Below, piece after piece: positions 17,354-26,805 of a stretch of DNA of 36,513 nt (position 1 is the first letter of the stretch; every line of letters begins with the position of its first letter). The stretch is from CAXQRU01 sp964226685 (lineage in GTDB: Bacteria > Pseudomonadota > Gammaproteobacteria > Pseudomonadales > Cellvibrionaceae). The stretch covers positions 1 to 36,513 of the forward strand of contig CAXQRU010000092.1 of assembly GCA_964226685.1 (NCBI GenBank), read 5' to 3'. Both the position numbers and the translations under genes were made by a program. The notes beneath the pieces were generated by a model. It was not told the origin of the DNA. It made no database searches and saw only the letters and a list, made by a program, of their open reading frames with translations.

Positions 17354-18934
17354 TTAGGCGCAAGGTAACTGAGCATCCTGGCAAAGGCGGTATTGTTGGT
17401 AATATTGCTTCAGGTAATCCTCAAAACTTAGCTGATCGTTTTGTTCAATCAAGGCTTGCTCTTGTAGGGAATCCTTGGCAATTTGCTGGTATTTTAGAGA
17501 GATATCTTCACAGTGCTCAAACGTCGCTTTATGCTCCTGCGCTTTTGCCATCGCAAATTGGAAAAAGGTCATATCGCCCTCTACCATTTCTTTAAGCACT
17601 CTGGAAGATAATGTGTGCTGATCATCCCCTAATGCCTGACAAGCACCCTCTAGCACCTGCTCATGCTCACCATCGCCACCCCCTAGTAGGCGAGCCACTG
17701 GCTTCATCTCATCCATAAGCTGTTGCCCCCAGCTACGCAAGGGCCGCAAGCGATTTTTGTCATACAGCACGGTTTGAGGATCTCGCCCTTGATAAACGGT
17801 CTGGCGCTGGTTGTGCTGAATCCCCCGATACTCCTGGATATCGGTGGGAGGACTTGGAGATAATAAACAATGCAATAAAAACGTATCGAGAAAGACGATC
17901 TGCTCTCGACTAATCCCCAAGGGTTCAAAGGGGTTCACATCTAAGCAGCGCACTTCGATATACTCGATACCACCGCGAATAAGGGCAGTCAGCGCTGTCT
18001 CACCCGATTGTGCAGGACGCTTAGGGCGAATCACACTGTAAAACTCATTTTCGATCTGCAAAAGGCCAGTATTGAGCTGCTGGTAAGCGCCGTTAGCATC
18101 TTTTAATCCAATGGCTTCGTAGGCGGCATGAGATTTTGTGATCGCGCACGAGAGCGTGGTCAAATAATCTTCGAGGCAGTTATAATCAACGAACAATTGC
18201 TCCTGAGCATTACTTTGATAACCCAAATCCCCCATCCGCAGCGAGGTTCCAAAGGGAGCATGTAGGGTATGAGTATCATCACCAAACACCTGTAACTTGT
18301 GCGGCCTTTGCCCCACAAAACTTTTACAAATCGCGGGAGCCGAACCGTACAAGTAGAGCAAGAGCCAAAAGTTGCGTCGAAAATTGCGAATAAGGTTCAA
18401 ATACCCTTGGGTTTTAAAGACGGACAGACTCAAGGGCGAATGAGTCGCCTCTCGTAGCAAGCGCCAGGTATCGTCATCGATGGAAAAATTGTAATGCACA
18501 CCCGCTATGGTTTGCATTACTCGGCCATAGCGGTGCCCCAAACCCAAACGGTAGATGGTTTTCATCTGGCCAATATTCGAGCGGCCGTATTGCGCAACCG
18601 GGATACTGTCGCTGTCTTGGCACATCATGCACGGCATACTCGTGGGCCAGAGCAGCTCAGAACCCATATGAGAAACGGTGTAGCGATGGTGATTGTGCAA
18701 ATGTTCAAGCGTCGCCGTGATGGATGATTCAGGCGGCGTGATAAACTCCAGCAAAGCCTCGCTGTAGTCTGTGGTGATAAAAGGATGCGTGAGTGCACTT
18801 CCCAATGCGTCTGGGTGCGGGGTTTGAGCGATAAAACCTTCAGGGCTGACCCGCAGGCTTTCCTTCTCGATGCCGCGATGAATGGTCAACGCCTGCGCAT
18901 GGCTTTGCAAAATGCTCAATAAGGGCTTATTCAC
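17354..18934 (-). CDS. gshA: glutamate-cysteine ligase (proteobacterial type)
   Basis: GshA makes gamma-glutamylcysteine from glutamate, cysteine and ATP, the rate-limiting step of glutathione synthesis. The 526-residue chain matches the E. coli family. It shows the N-terminal RGIEKESLRVSPEGF, TDYSEALLEFITPP, GVHYNFSI, then IENEFYSVIRPKRPAQSGE and GIEYIEVRCLDVNPFEP. It supports the glutathione-dependent gloA and GST genes in this window, though it lies in a separate transcript. A 150-bp gap separates it from the HDOD gene; that gap contains only a weak 5-bp hairpin near 17270-17286. Confidence 0.96.
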   Translation of the reverse strand: MNKPLLSILQSHAQALTIHRGIEKESLRVSPEGFIAQTPHPDALGSALTHPFITTDYSEALLEFITPPESSITATLEHLHNHHRYTVSHMGSELLWPTSMPCMMCQDSDSIPVAQYGRSNIGQMKTIYRLGLGHRYGRVMQTIAGVHYNFSIDDDTWRLLREATHSPLSLSVFKTQGYLNLIRNFRRNFWLLLYLYGSAPAICKSFVGQRPHKLQVFGDDTHTLHAPFGTSLRMGDLGYQSNAQEQLFVDYNCLEDYLTTLSCAITKSHAAYEAIGLKDANGAYQQLNTGLLQIENEFYSVIRPKRPAQSGETALTALIRGGIEYIEVRCLDVNPFEPLGISREQIVFLDTFLLHCLLSPSPPTDIQEYRGIQHNQRQTVYQGRDPQTVLYDKNRLRPLRSWGQQLMDEMKPVARLLGGGDGEHEQVLEGACQALGDDQHTLSSRVLKEMVEGDMTFFQFAMAKAQEHKATFEHCEDISLKYQQIAKDSLQEQALIEQNDQLSFEDYLKQYYQQYRLCQDAQLPCA

Positions 18935-18991
18935 TCAGACCTCACGTTCTGATTTCAATGGCTTCTAAACCTCTAGAGCAGGCGTAGAATG

Positions 18992-19294
18992 TTACGGTGA
19001 CTCGGAACTTTCCAGCTCCGTTTCACACTCGACAATAGCTTCACACTCAACGATAACCGGTAGGGCCGGTAGCCAGTCGTCATCAATGACGGGATTGCCT
19101 TTTTCATTGAGTTCGCACTCAACCAGCTTTATACGCAAGTTCACATCTTTCGAATTCACCTCAAAGAGCTGATTTAAGGCTTCGTCTTTATAGGTGGTTC
19201 GATAGAGCAGACGAGCATCACGGCCATCAACCCACTGTTGATCTTTGGCCAAAAAGAATTGATCCTGATTTTGAAGTATATAAATGGTAGTCAT
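18992..19294 (-). CDS. hypothetical acidic protein (100 aa)
   Basis: This is a small soluble protein of unknown function. The N-terminal part (TTIYILQNQDQFFLAKDQQW) reads as a beta-rich domain with an aromatic strand, followed by a helix EALNQLFEVNSKD and a strand RIKLVECELNEKG. The last 25 residues are acidic and contain an internal repeat (VECEAIVECETE). The ATG at 19294 is preferred to the GTG at 19303. It is upstream of gshA on the same strand, with a 57-bp gap, so co-transcription is possible. Confidence 0.6.
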   Translation of the reverse strand: MTTIYILQNQDQFFLAKDQQWVDGRDARLLYRTTYKDEALNQLFEVNSKDVNLRIKLVECELNEKGNPVIDDDWLPALPVIVECEAIVECETELESSESP

Positions 19295-19539
19295 GACCAG
19301 CACAGCAAAGAATCTAAAGAGCAGCTATTCTATAACAATAGTCAGTGATTGATAACAATGATTTTCTGCGCTTTAGGTCATGTTTATTAGAATTATTCGC
19401 TGTCAGCCTTAGATTTGGCTTTCATTTGTGTTGCTATGTCACTATTATGCAAATCAATAGTGTTAAATTGGCCTTAGTCGACTGTAGCAAATACGGCGAC
19501 ACAAAACATAATTTAGATGACAAAACAAACAAAGCGAGC

Positions 19540-20445
19540 ATGAATACAGCAGCATTTTCAGTCAACAAGCAGCAACAATCGTGGATCAAAGGTTTATTGA
19601 TCGCGTTGCTATTGGTTTGGCTGTGTTTTAGCCTAGCCAACCTATTTTGGGCACTGCTATCATCACCGCCCGCCAGCAACACCGAGCCAATGGTGGTGAC
19701 ACCTGGCGAGACTAATACAGTGGCCGCACCCCCGGTCGATATTGCTTCGTTGAAGTCCATTAAATTATTTGGCGATCCGCCAGCCGTCGTGCCAGAACCC
19801 AAGCCCGAGGTCGTTAAGGTTGATGAAACGGCAGCAGAGACAAAACTGAATCTTTCTTTGTCTGGTATTTTTGCCAACCCTAATCAGCAACAAGCTTATG
19901 CGATTATCATCAAGGGTGCAGATCAAACTTTATACAAAGTAGGCGAGGATATTCAAGGGTTAACCAACGTCAAGTTGGTAAAAGTATTAAATGATCGGGT
20001 GATACTGAGCAATCGAGGCAAAAATGAGTCGCTCCTACTTTATCCCGAAGGTGAAAAGCTTACCAGTGGCTCAACTCAACACATTGAAGATAATGAGGAA
20101 GCCGCAGAGGCACCCACGCCCCCCGTTGAGAACCCAGTACCATCAGCTCCCCAAACGCAAGTGCGCTCACTGTCTGAGGTCATCAAAGTCAGCATGGCCC
20201 GAGAAGGCGGCAAGGTCATCGGCTTTAGAGTGCGACCTGGACGCAACCGAGAAGCCTTTAGCAGCTTAGGCCTAGAGGCCAATGATATTGTCACCGAAGT
20301 GAATGGAGTTGAATTGACCAGCTCAGCCGTAGCGATGGAAGTATATAGAAATATGAACTCGGCAACCGAGGCGTCACTCAAAGTGAAGCGCCAAGATCAG
20401 GAAATTTCTGTTGAGGTTAGCTTAAGTGCATTGCAAGGATTATAG
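19540..20445 (+). CDS. gspC: type II secretion system protein C (GspC)
   Basis: GspC is the inner-membrane clamp that links the assembly platform to the secretin GspD. The chain has a short cytoplasmic lead, one membrane helix (about residues 15-40), a Pro-rich linker, the HR domain (IKLFGDPPAV, LNLSLSGIFANPNQQQAYAII), a second Glu/Pro-rich linker and a C-terminal PDZ domain (VIGFRVRPGRNREAFSSLGL onward), which helps select substrate. I place the start at the ATG at 19540 (301 residues); the frame is open to 19345, but upstream starts would put a long unconserved tail before the membrane helix. A weak candidate promoter (TTCATT-16-TATTAT) lies about 100 bp upstream. It opens the T2SS operon. 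Confidence 0.88.
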   Translation: MNTAAFSVNKQQQSWIKGLLIALLLVWLCFSLANLFWALLSSPPASNTEPMVVTPGETNTVAAPPVDIASLKSIKLFGDPPAVVPEPKPEVVKVDETAAETKLNLSLSGIFANPNQQQAYAIIIKGADQTLYKVGEDIQGLTNVKLVKVLNDRVILSNRGKNESLLLYPEGEKLTSGSTQHIEDNEEAAEAPTPPVENPVPSAPQTQVRSLSEVIKVSMAREGGKVIGFRVRPGRNREAFSSLGLEANDIVTEVNGVELTSSAVAMEVYRNMNSATEASLKVKRQDQEISVEVSLSALQGL

Positions 20446-20462
20446 TAAATAGATAAGAAACT

Positions 20463-20522
20463 TTTGCACCAATAAAAATTTCCCCCAAATCGCGTAAACA
20501 AGGGAACGATTATTGGTGCAAA
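20463..20522. repeat. 13-bp inverted repeat in the gspC-gspD gap
   Basis: Perfect 13-base arms (20463-20475 and 20510-20522) contain TTTGCACCAATAA and its complement, with a 34-nt spacer that holds a further TTCCC/GGGAA pairing. The result would be a long interrupted hairpin in the mRNA between gspC and gspD. No T-run follows. It may attenuate, stabilise or process the transcript, or be a protein-binding site. Confidence 0.6.
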
Positions 20523-20587
20523 GAGATCAGAATGAATAGGTAAGCCCAGCCGTTTGCCACTTTAATAATGAAAGATGGAATAGATTT

Positions 20588-22666
20588 GTGAAGCGATATT
20601 ATCAACTGACAGCCCCATTTCTGCTCGCTGCCACACTCATGGCCCCATCGGCTGTGGTCGTGGCTCAAACCAATGTCGAGTCTAAAGAACAAACCTGGCA
20701 GGTGAATTTTAAGGACTCAGATATAGCCGAAGTGATCAAATTTGTGGCCGATGTGACCGGCAAAACCATGGTCATTGATCAAAGGGTCAAAGGACGCGTC
20801 AAAGTGATGTCCGCCAAGCCGCTAAATAGCGACGAACTATACAATCTATTCCTATCTGTTCTTGAGCTTCAAGGTTTTACCGCTATCGAAGTCAATGGTA
20901 TTACTCGCATTATTCAACGCAAAGACGCCCGCACCTCACCCGTTCCCGTTCAGGAAAGCAAAGGCTTGGGCGATGATGCTTACGTGACCGAAGTTATCCA
21001 ACTGAAAAATGTATCGGCCAGCAAGGTTCTGCCGGTATTGCGCCCATTAGCCCCTCAACACGCGCACTTAGCCGCTTATGAGCCGAGCAATGCCGTGATC
21101 GTCTCCGACACCGTTGCCAATATCGCTCGCTTGAAAGAAGTAATTGCTCGCGTGGATCGAACGGCAGTTTCAGAGACCGATGTTGTCACGCTCCGCTACG
21201 CGCAAGCCGCCGACGTGGTGCAAATGCTACAACAGCTTCAAAAAAGTGATGACAAAAACGGCCCTGGTAATGTTCAAACTACCTATGTCGCCGACAAACG
21301 CAGCAACAGTATCTTGGTCAGTGGCGATGCCGTGCAACGAGAAAAAGCTCGCAGCCTGATCACAAGGCTGGATGTCGAACAACCACAAACTGGCAATGTG
21401 CGGGTGATCTATTTAGAGTACGCCGACGCTGAGCAAGTGGCGGGGGTATTGAGCAAGCTCGTGACCAATATGTCCAAGGTGAACAACCCTCAGGGTGGCG
21501 CTGCGGTCAGTGGCCCGTCAGCGACTGTAGAAGCCGACCCAGACACCAATGCCCTTTTGATTACCGCTGACGGCAGTACCTTGGAGTCACTGCTGTCTGT
21601 GGTGAAGCGTTTAGATATTCGTCGCGCTCAAGTCTTGATAGAAGCCATTATTGTTGAGATTGAAGAGGTGGCAGGTCGTAGTTTGGGCGTGCAGTGGGTT
21701 GCTCAAAATAAAGACGGCGCCTTCGCCAGCTCAGTCAATAATACTGGCACGCTGTCCGCCGCTGGGGCTGGTTTTGCTGAGCGGGATGTCACTACCACCA
21801 CCACGGATGCCAATGGCAATGTCACCACCACCACAACCAGAGAACCCGCCGAATTTACCGATATTGTGGGCTCACTAGCGGGCGTGGTAGGCCAAACCAT
21901 TGGTGTCGGCAAGCTGGATGGCAGCGTCAGCTTTGTGGCATTAATCAATGCCTTAAAGCAAAACACTGGCTCTAACATTCTATCAACGCCCAATTTGCTA
22001 ACCACGGATAACCGTGAAGCCAGCATTTCAGTGGGTCAGAACGTTCCTTTTGTCACAGGCTCTTTCACCACCTCTACGGGAGATGCCACCAACCCCTTCC
22101 AAACCATTGAGCGGGAAGATGTGGGCATTAGCCTTACGGTCACCCCACAGATCAATGAGGGTAACACCGTGGTCTTGGACATCGAGCAAGAAGTGTCAAG
22201 CTTGACCGGCGCCACCGGAGCCTCCGATGTGATTACCAACGAGCGCAAAATTTCGACTCAGGTCATTGCGGCTGATGGTGAGATTATCGTTCTTGGTGGT
22301 TTAATGCGCGACAACATCCAACAAAGTCAAGAAAAAGTGCCTCTTTTAGGCGATATTCCAGGCATTGGTCGTTTATTTAGAAATGACTCAGCGACGGCCA
22401 GCAAAACTAATTTAATGGTCTTTTTAAGAGCCACTATTGTTCGCGATAAAGAAACATTACGCGGCGCCACAGCTCAAAAATACCGCTACATTCGTGAAGA
22501 GCAGCGCAAGCTCAAAGAAAAGGGCATCTTGATGATGGATCGAGAAGTCTTGCCACTTCTGCCTGTATGGGAAGAAGCCGTCAAAGGTGCGACCACGTAT
22601 GTGCCCGCCACCATTGATCCTGAAGAAGTGAAGAGCCGCTTCCCAGACATCGACAGCCAGCAGTAA
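20588..22666 (+). CDS. gspD: type II secretion system secretin GspD
   Basis: This is the outer-membrane secretin, a multimeric gated channel for folded exoproteins. At 692 residues it has a signal peptide cleaved near VVA-QT (residue 26) and the N0 domain (WQVNFKDSDIAEVIKFVADV). The N1-N3 domains follow (for example VLPVLRPLAPQHAHLAAYEPSN, VVTLRYAQAADVVQMLQQLQ, VIYLEYADAEQVAGVLSKLV), then the C-domain with NVPFVTGSF and VGISLTVTPQI, and VPLLGDIPGIGRLFR. A Thr-rich insertion lies around residue 400. The start is GTG with GGA eight bases before it. Assembly may need a pilotin (GspS), which is not seen here. Confidence 0.96.
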   Translation: MKRYYQLTAPFLLAATLMAPSAVVVAQTNVESKEQTWQVNFKDSDIAEVIKFVADVTGKTMVIDQRVKGRVKVMSAKPLNSDELYNLFLSVLELQGFTAIEVNGITRIIQRKDARTSPVPVQESKGLGDDAYVTEVIQLKNVSASKVLPVLRPLAPQHAHLAAYEPSNAVIVSDTVANIARLKEVIARVDRTAVSETDVVTLRYAQAADVVQMLQQLQKSDDKNGPGNVQTTYVADKRSNSILVSGDAVQREKARSLITRLDVEQPQTGNVRVIYLEYADAEQVAGVLSKLVTNMSKVNNPQGGAAVSGPSATVEADPDTNALLITADGSTLESLLSVVKRLDIRRAQVLIEAIIVEIEEVAGRSLGVQWVAQNKDGAFASSVNNTGTLSAAGAGFAERDVTTTTTDANGNVTTTTTREPAEFTDIVGSLAGVVGQTIGVGKLDGSVSFVALINALKQNTGSNILSTPNLLTTDNREASISVGQNVPFVTGSFTTSTGDATNPFQTIEREDVGISLTVTPQINEGNTVVLDIEQEVSSLTGATGASDVITNERKISTQVIAADGEIIVLGGLMRDNIQQSQEKVPLLGDIPGIGRLFRNDSATASKTNLMVFLRATIVRDKETLRGATAQKYRYIREEQRKLKEKGILMMDREVLPLLPVWEEAVKGATTYVPATIDPEEVKSRFPDIDSQQ

Positions 22667-22676
22667 GAGGCAAATC

Positions 22677-24140
22677 ATGGCAGACAGTGAAAAACGCATT
22701 CCTTTCTCCTTCGCCGAGGCCAATGGCGTCTTGCTGATGGAGGACAAGGTGGTCTTCAAAGGCCAGTTGTCCGCCTGTGTATTACTCGAACTACAGCGTT
22801 ATTTAGGCCATGATCACCAGTTCCAACGGGTGGCCGATGAGGAATTCAATAAGGTCTTAACCAAGGTTTACCAAAGTGGCGATGGCGCCGCCCAGCGCGC
22901 CGTTGACGATCTTGGGGCCGAAATGGACCTCTCGCAAATCGCCAATGACCTTCAAAGCCATACCGACCTACTCGCCGGCGATGATGACGCCCCTGTGATT
23001 CGCTTGATCAATGCGATTTTGACTCAAGCCGTTCGCGAGAAAGCCTCAGATATCCACTTAGAGCCTTATGAAGATCGAGTGGCCGTGCGCTTTAGGGTCG
23101 ATGGTATTTTGAATGAAGTACTATCACCAAAACCAGAGCTGGCTTCGGTTTTGGTCTCGCGCTTGAAAGTCATGGCTAAGCTCGATATTGCCGAGAAACG
23201 GCTGCCTCAAGATGGTCGAATCACAGTTCGCCTAGCGGGCCATTCCGTTGACATCCGGGTCTCTACCCTGCCCTCAGCCCATGGCGAGCGCGTGGTGTTG
23301 CGTCTGCTCGATCAGGCGGCCGGGCAACTGGAACTCAAACAACTGAATATGCCCGCCAGTGTGCACGATGGCTTTGTCGAAGCCTTAGCCAAGCCCCACG
23401 GCATTATTCTGGTTACAGGCCCTACCGGTTCGGGTAAAACCACCAGCCTATACTCTGGCTTAATGCACATTAACGATCGCAGCCTCAACATCATGACCAT
23501 TGAGGATCCCATCGAATATTTGCTACCCGGCATTGGGCAAACCCAGGTGAATACCAACTCGAAAGTCAACATGACCTTCGCGAGAGGGCTGCGTGCCATT
23601 TTGCGCCAAGACCCGAACGTGGTAATGATCGGTGAGATTCGCGATGAAGAAACCGCCGGCATTGCCGTACAAGCCAGTTTGACCGGCCACTTGGTGCTGT
23701 CAACGTTGCACACCAACACCGCCATTGGCGCCGTCACCAGGCTGCAAGATATGGGGGTGGAACCCTTCTTGTTGTCGTCCAGTTTGGAAGCGGTCATGGC
23801 TCAACGCTTGGTGCGCAAACTGTGCTCTCATTGCAAAAAGCCGCACACGCCGACCGCCTCAGAATGCCAGCGTCTAGGCTTAGAGGAAGGCCGAGAGATT
23901 TATCAAGCCGTGGGCTGCCCCAAATGTAACCAATTGGGTTACAAGGGTCGTACCGCCATTTATGAATTCATCAAAGTCGATGATACCTTGCGTCAATTAA
24001 TTCACGAAAACGCTGGCGAGCATTCCATGCTAGCCCATGTTCGCCAAAGCAACCCCTCTCTACAGGACGATGGTCGAGATCGCGTCATCAACGGAGAAAC
24101 CAGCCTTGAGGAAGTGCTAAGAGTCACGGCGGTAGGCTAA
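22677..24140 (+). CDS. gspE: type II secretion ATPase GspE
   Basis: GspE is the cytoplasmic hexameric ATPase that drives pseudopilus assembly through GspL and GspF. In the 487-residue chain I see the Walker A GPTGSGKT (248-255), Asp box TIEDPIE (274-280), Walker B VMIGEIRDEE (316-325), His box (STLHTN) and the zinc tetracysteine (Cys383, Cys386, Cys414, Cys417). Its ATG lies 10 bp after the gspD stop, and its TAA abuts the gspF ATG with no gap. Confidence 0.97.
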   Translation: MADSEKRIPFSFAEANGVLLMEDKVVFKGQLSACVLLELQRYLGHDHQFQRVADEEFNKVLTKVYQSGDGAAQRAVDDLGAEMDLSQIANDLQSHTDLLAGDDDAPVIRLINAILTQAVREKASDIHLEPYEDRVAVRFRVDGILNEVLSPKPELASVLVSRLKVMAKLDIAEKRLPQDGRITVRLAGHSVDIRVSTLPSAHGERVVLRLLDQAAGQLELKQLNMPASVHDGFVEALAKPHGIILVTGPTGSGKTTSLYSGLMHINDRSLNIMTIEDPIEYLLPGIGQTQVNTNSKVNMTFARGLRAILRQDPNVVMIGEIRDEETAGIAVQASLTGHLVLSTLHTNTAIGAVTRLQDMGVEPFLLSSSLEAVMAQRLVRKLCSHCKKPHTPTASECQRLGLEEGREIYQAVGCPKCNQLGYKGRTAIYEFIKVDDTLRQLIHENAGEHSMLAHVRQSNPSLQDDGRDRVINGETSLEEVLRVTAVG

Positions 24141-25415
24141 ATGGGTGCCTTCAGTTATCGCGCACTCAATGCCGAAGGTAAGGTCGTCAAGGGTACCATT
24201 GAGGGTGACTCCGAACGGCAGGTACGCGCTCAACTGCGCACCCAAAAACTCAAACCCATCAGCGTCAACAGTACTCGCGCCAAACCATCGACAAGCAATA
24301 CTTCGACAAATGCAAAAACGGCAAAAACATCAAAAATAACTGAGAAAAAAACCTTCAGTTTTGCAAGCTTCAGTGGTGGCACCAAGTTCAGCGTTAGAGA
24401 TTTAACCTTATTTACTCGCCAATTGGCCTCGATGATTCAGTCGGGCATGACCGTGGATGAGTCTTTGCAATCGGTTGCCAAACAAAGTCGCAAAGACAAA
24501 GTCAAACAGGTGGTTTTGCAAGTTCGCTCGAGAGTGCTGGAAGGCTTAGAATTGGGCCAGGCCATGGCCGAGCACCCCCGCGCCTTTAACGATATGTATC
24601 GCGCCATGGTGCGCGCTGGGGAAAAATCCGGCTTCTTAGGCCCCGTATTAACGCGCCTGGCCGAGTACACTGAAACCAGCCAGCACACTCAGCAAAAGGT
24701 TAAAGCGGCACTGGTCTACCCTTGCGTGCTGTTGCTAGCCACTATCAGCATTGTGGCCTTTTTGATGGTGAAAATTGTTCCGCAAATGTCACAAGTCTTT
24801 GAAAGAGCTGACCAAAAGCTCCCTGTCACCACACAAATGGTCATTGGCATCAGCAACTTTTTGCAACACTACTGGTATGTGTTGTTTGCTGCGATTGGCC
24901 TGTTAATTGTGGGCTGGATACGCTGGCTAACCATCCCCGCCAATCGCCTACGCTGGCACAGAGCCCTACTAAAATTGCCCATTGTCAAACACGTCGTGAT
25001 TGAGGCCAACACCTCAAGATTTGCAGCCACCCTTGGCTTATTGCTCGATAGTGGCGTACCATTGCTGGAGGGTTTGACAATTAGTTCACAGGTCATGAGT
25101 AATGATGTGCTAAAGAAACACTCGCAAGAGGTGACCACTCAGGTGAAGGAAGGCGGCAGCTTACATCGTGCGCTGGATCAGCAAGTGGTGTTCCCGCCGC
25201 TGCTGGTGCAAATGGCCGCCAGTGGCGAGCGCAACGGTACGCTTTCGGAGCAGTTGCAGTACGCCGCCAAAAACCAAGAGCGAGAGTTAGAAATGCAGAT
25301 CAGTACCGCCTTGAGTATATTAGAACCCGTCACCATTTTAATTATGGCAGGTATGGTAGGCTTCATTATGTACGCTATACTGACGCCAATTTTTTCTATG
25401 AGCAATCTCGTATAA
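24141..25415 (+). CDS. gspF: type II secretion inner-membrane protein GspF
   Basis: GspF is the polytopic platform protein that contacts GspE and GspL. The 424 residues carry two repeated T2SSF domains (about 90-212 and 290-410), each with Gly/Leu-rich helices; membrane segments lie at about 190-212, 240-260 and 392-415. The N-terminal cytoplasmic part has a Ser/Thr/Lys/Ala-rich linker (about 48-75) that makes the protein slightly longer than usual. Conserved phrases include FTRQLASMIQSGM, AMAEHPRAFNDMYRAMVRAGE and MVGFIMYAILTPIFSM. Confidence 0.96.
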   Translation: MGAFSYRALNAEGKVVKGTIEGDSERQVRAQLRTQKLKPISVNSTRAKPSTSNTSTNAKTAKTSKITEKKTFSFASFSGGTKFSVRDLTLFTRQLASMIQSGMTVDESLQSVAKQSRKDKVKQVVLQVRSRVLEGLELGQAMAEHPRAFNDMYRAMVRAGEKSGFLGPVLTRLAEYTETSQHTQQKVKAALVYPCVLLLATISIVAFLMVKIVPQMSQVFERADQKLPVTTQMVIGISNFLQHYWYVLFAAIGLLIVGWIRWLTIPANRLRWHRALLKLPIVKHVVIEANTSRFAATLGLLLDSGVPLLEGLTISSQVMSNDVLKKHSQEVTTQVKEGGSLHRALDQQVVFPPLLVQMAASGERNGTLSEQLQYAAKNQERELEMQISTALSILEPVTILIMAGMVGFIMYAILTPIFSMSNLV

Positions 25416-25434
25416 GATCAAAGGTAGGAGAGTT

Positions 25435-25875
25435 ATGAACAAGCAAGCAGGATTTAGTTTGATTGAAATTATGGTCGTGGTCGTGATCATCGGCATCCTA
25501 ATGGCCGCCGTTGCCACTAACATTGGAGGCAACTCCTATGAAGCGCAAGTCAATCGAGCGTTTGCTGATTTTAAAACCTTAGAAAGCGCTTTACAGCAGT
25601 ACAAACTGCATAACAACCGCTTCCCGACCGAAGAGCAAGGCTTAGCGGCTCTGTATCAAAAGCCCGACTCAGACCCTATCCCTAAGCGCTGGCAAAGTGG
25701 CGGCTATATCCAAAAGGAGCCGTTAGATCCTTGGAATAACAAATACGTTTATACTCTTGAGGGCAGCCGCGTAATCATATACAGCTATGGCCGCGATGGC
25801 CAAAGTGGTGGCGATGGTGAAGATAAAGACATTGAAAGCACAGCGAAAGCCGAAGACTACGCTCAAACTGAGTAA
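25435..25875 (+). CDS. gspG: major pseudopilin GspG
   Basis: GspG is the main subunit of the secretion pseudopilus. The leader MNKQAG is followed by the cleavage/methylation site and helix FSLIEIMVVVVIIGIL, with the conserved Glu at +5. The globular domain shows the DPWNNKYVYTLEG segment and the calcium loop YGRDGQSGGDGEDKDI, both diagnostic. The last dozen residues are acidic. The 146-residue length is normal. GspH appears to start inside this gene in another frame. Processing needs a prepilin peptidase not encoded in the window. Confidence 0.97.
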   Translation: MNKQAGFSLIEIMVVVVIIGILMAAVATNIGGNSYEAQVNRAFADFKTLESALQQYKLHNNRFPTEEQGLAALYQKPDSDPIPKRWQSGGYIQKEPLDPWNNKYVYTLEGSRVIIYSYGRDGQSGGDGEDKDIESTAKAEDYAQTE

Positions 25876-26437
25876 GCAACAAGGCTTTAGCCTACTTGAG
25901 CTGTCGATTGTTATGTTGATTATCGCCAGCCTCGTAATGAGTGTGTCCCTAGTCTCCGGCAACCCCGCGCTGGATGAACTCAACCAACAGGGCGATGCCC
26001 TGTTCGCCAAGCTCAATTTAGCCAGCGATGAAGCCATCATAGGCGGCAATCCCATAGGATTAACCCTTGCTCGAGCAGACGACAAAGAAGGCGCTTGGCA
26101 ATACTATTGGCACCGTTATGAGCGCAATCAGTGGAAACCGATGGAGTCACCCTTAGATAGCACCCTATTGCCTGAGGAAATCCTCCTTGAGGTGGACGTG
26201 GATGGTGATACCGTTGATTTGATCAACTCCACCATGGAAGCTCAGGCCAAACTATTAAATACCGACCCGGAAGCAGAAGAGTCCGAAGTCTTTATTCCGA
26301 GTGCAATATTGGACACCACCGGTGAAATCACGGATATTCGCATTCGCCTCAAATACCAGGATCGAGAATTCACACCCTACACCATTACCCTAAATGATAC
26401 CGGCCAACTCACCCGCACTGAGGCAGGCGAACCATGA
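25814..26437 (+). CDS. gspH: minor pseudopilin GspH
   Basis: This pseudopilus minor subunit has the prepilin signature QQG-FSLLELSIVMLIIASL. The leader length is uncertain because the frame is open deep into gspG. An ATG at 25814 gives a leader of 24 residues, and an internal TTG at 25832 gives 18; neither has a clear ribosome binding site. The gene overlaps gspG by 44-62 bp and ends in an ATGA overlap with gspI. At about 207 residues it is at the long end for GspH. The globular domain includes LDSTLLPEEILLEVDVDGDTV and RIRLKYQDREFTPYTITL. Confidence 0.88.
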   Translation: MVKIKTLKAQRKPKTTLKLSKQQGFSLLELSIVMLIIASLVMSVSLVSGNPALDELNQQGDALFAKLNLASDEAIIGGNPIGLTLARADDKEGAWQYYWHRYERNQWKPMESPLDSTLLPEEILLEVDVDGDTVDLINSTMEAQAKLLNTDPEAEESEVFIPSAILDTTGEITDIRIRLKYQDREFTPYTITLNDTGQLTRTEAGEP

Positions 26438-26805
26438 AACGCTCGCGAGGTTTTACCCTAATTGAAGTGATGGTGGCGCTCGCGGTTGCCAGCATCGCCA
26501 TCCCCGCTTTACTCACATTAATAACCAACCAATTGCAAGGCACGCAATCGATTAAGCAAGATACCTATGCTATGTGGTTGGCCGAAAACCAACTCACTCG
26601 CCTACGCCTGCAACACGAAATGACCGGCGCCCTCCTGACCGAGCCGATTGATGACAAAACCGAAATGGCCGATCAAGTGTGGCTTTGGCAAATCGAGCCA
26701 GAACAAACAGTGCTTGGGGCCGTGCTGAGATACCGCATCACCGTCAGCACTGAAGATAACCCTGAAGAACCACTCGCGACCTTGGACACCTTCATCAATG
26801 AATAG
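26434..26805 (+). CDS. gspI: minor pseudopilin GspI
   Basis: GspI is part of the GspI-J-K-H tip complex that starts pseudopilus assembly. The leader MKRSRG precedes FTLIEVMVALAVASIAIPAL, with Glu+5 present. The typical GspI phrase AMWLAENQLTRLRL follows the helix. The ATG overlaps the gspH stop (ATGA) and the gene overlaps gspJ by 8 bp. The 123-residue length is normal. Confidence 0.95.
   Translation: MKRSRGFTLIEVMVALAVASIAIPALLTLITNQLQGTQSIKQDTYAMWLAENQLTRLRLQHEMTGALLTEPIDDKTEMADQVWLWQIEPEQTVLGAVLRYRITVSTEDNPEEPLATLDTFINE

Noticed and set aside
17206..17595. 129-codon plus-strand frame across the HDOD-gshA gap.
   Set aside because: It runs mostly antisense to gshA and shows no family features; the gap itself looks like a normal intergenic region.
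23312..23797. 161-codon frame antisense to gspE.
   Set aside because: It lies opposite the Walker region of a clear ATPase gene; long antisense frames are expected here from codon bias.
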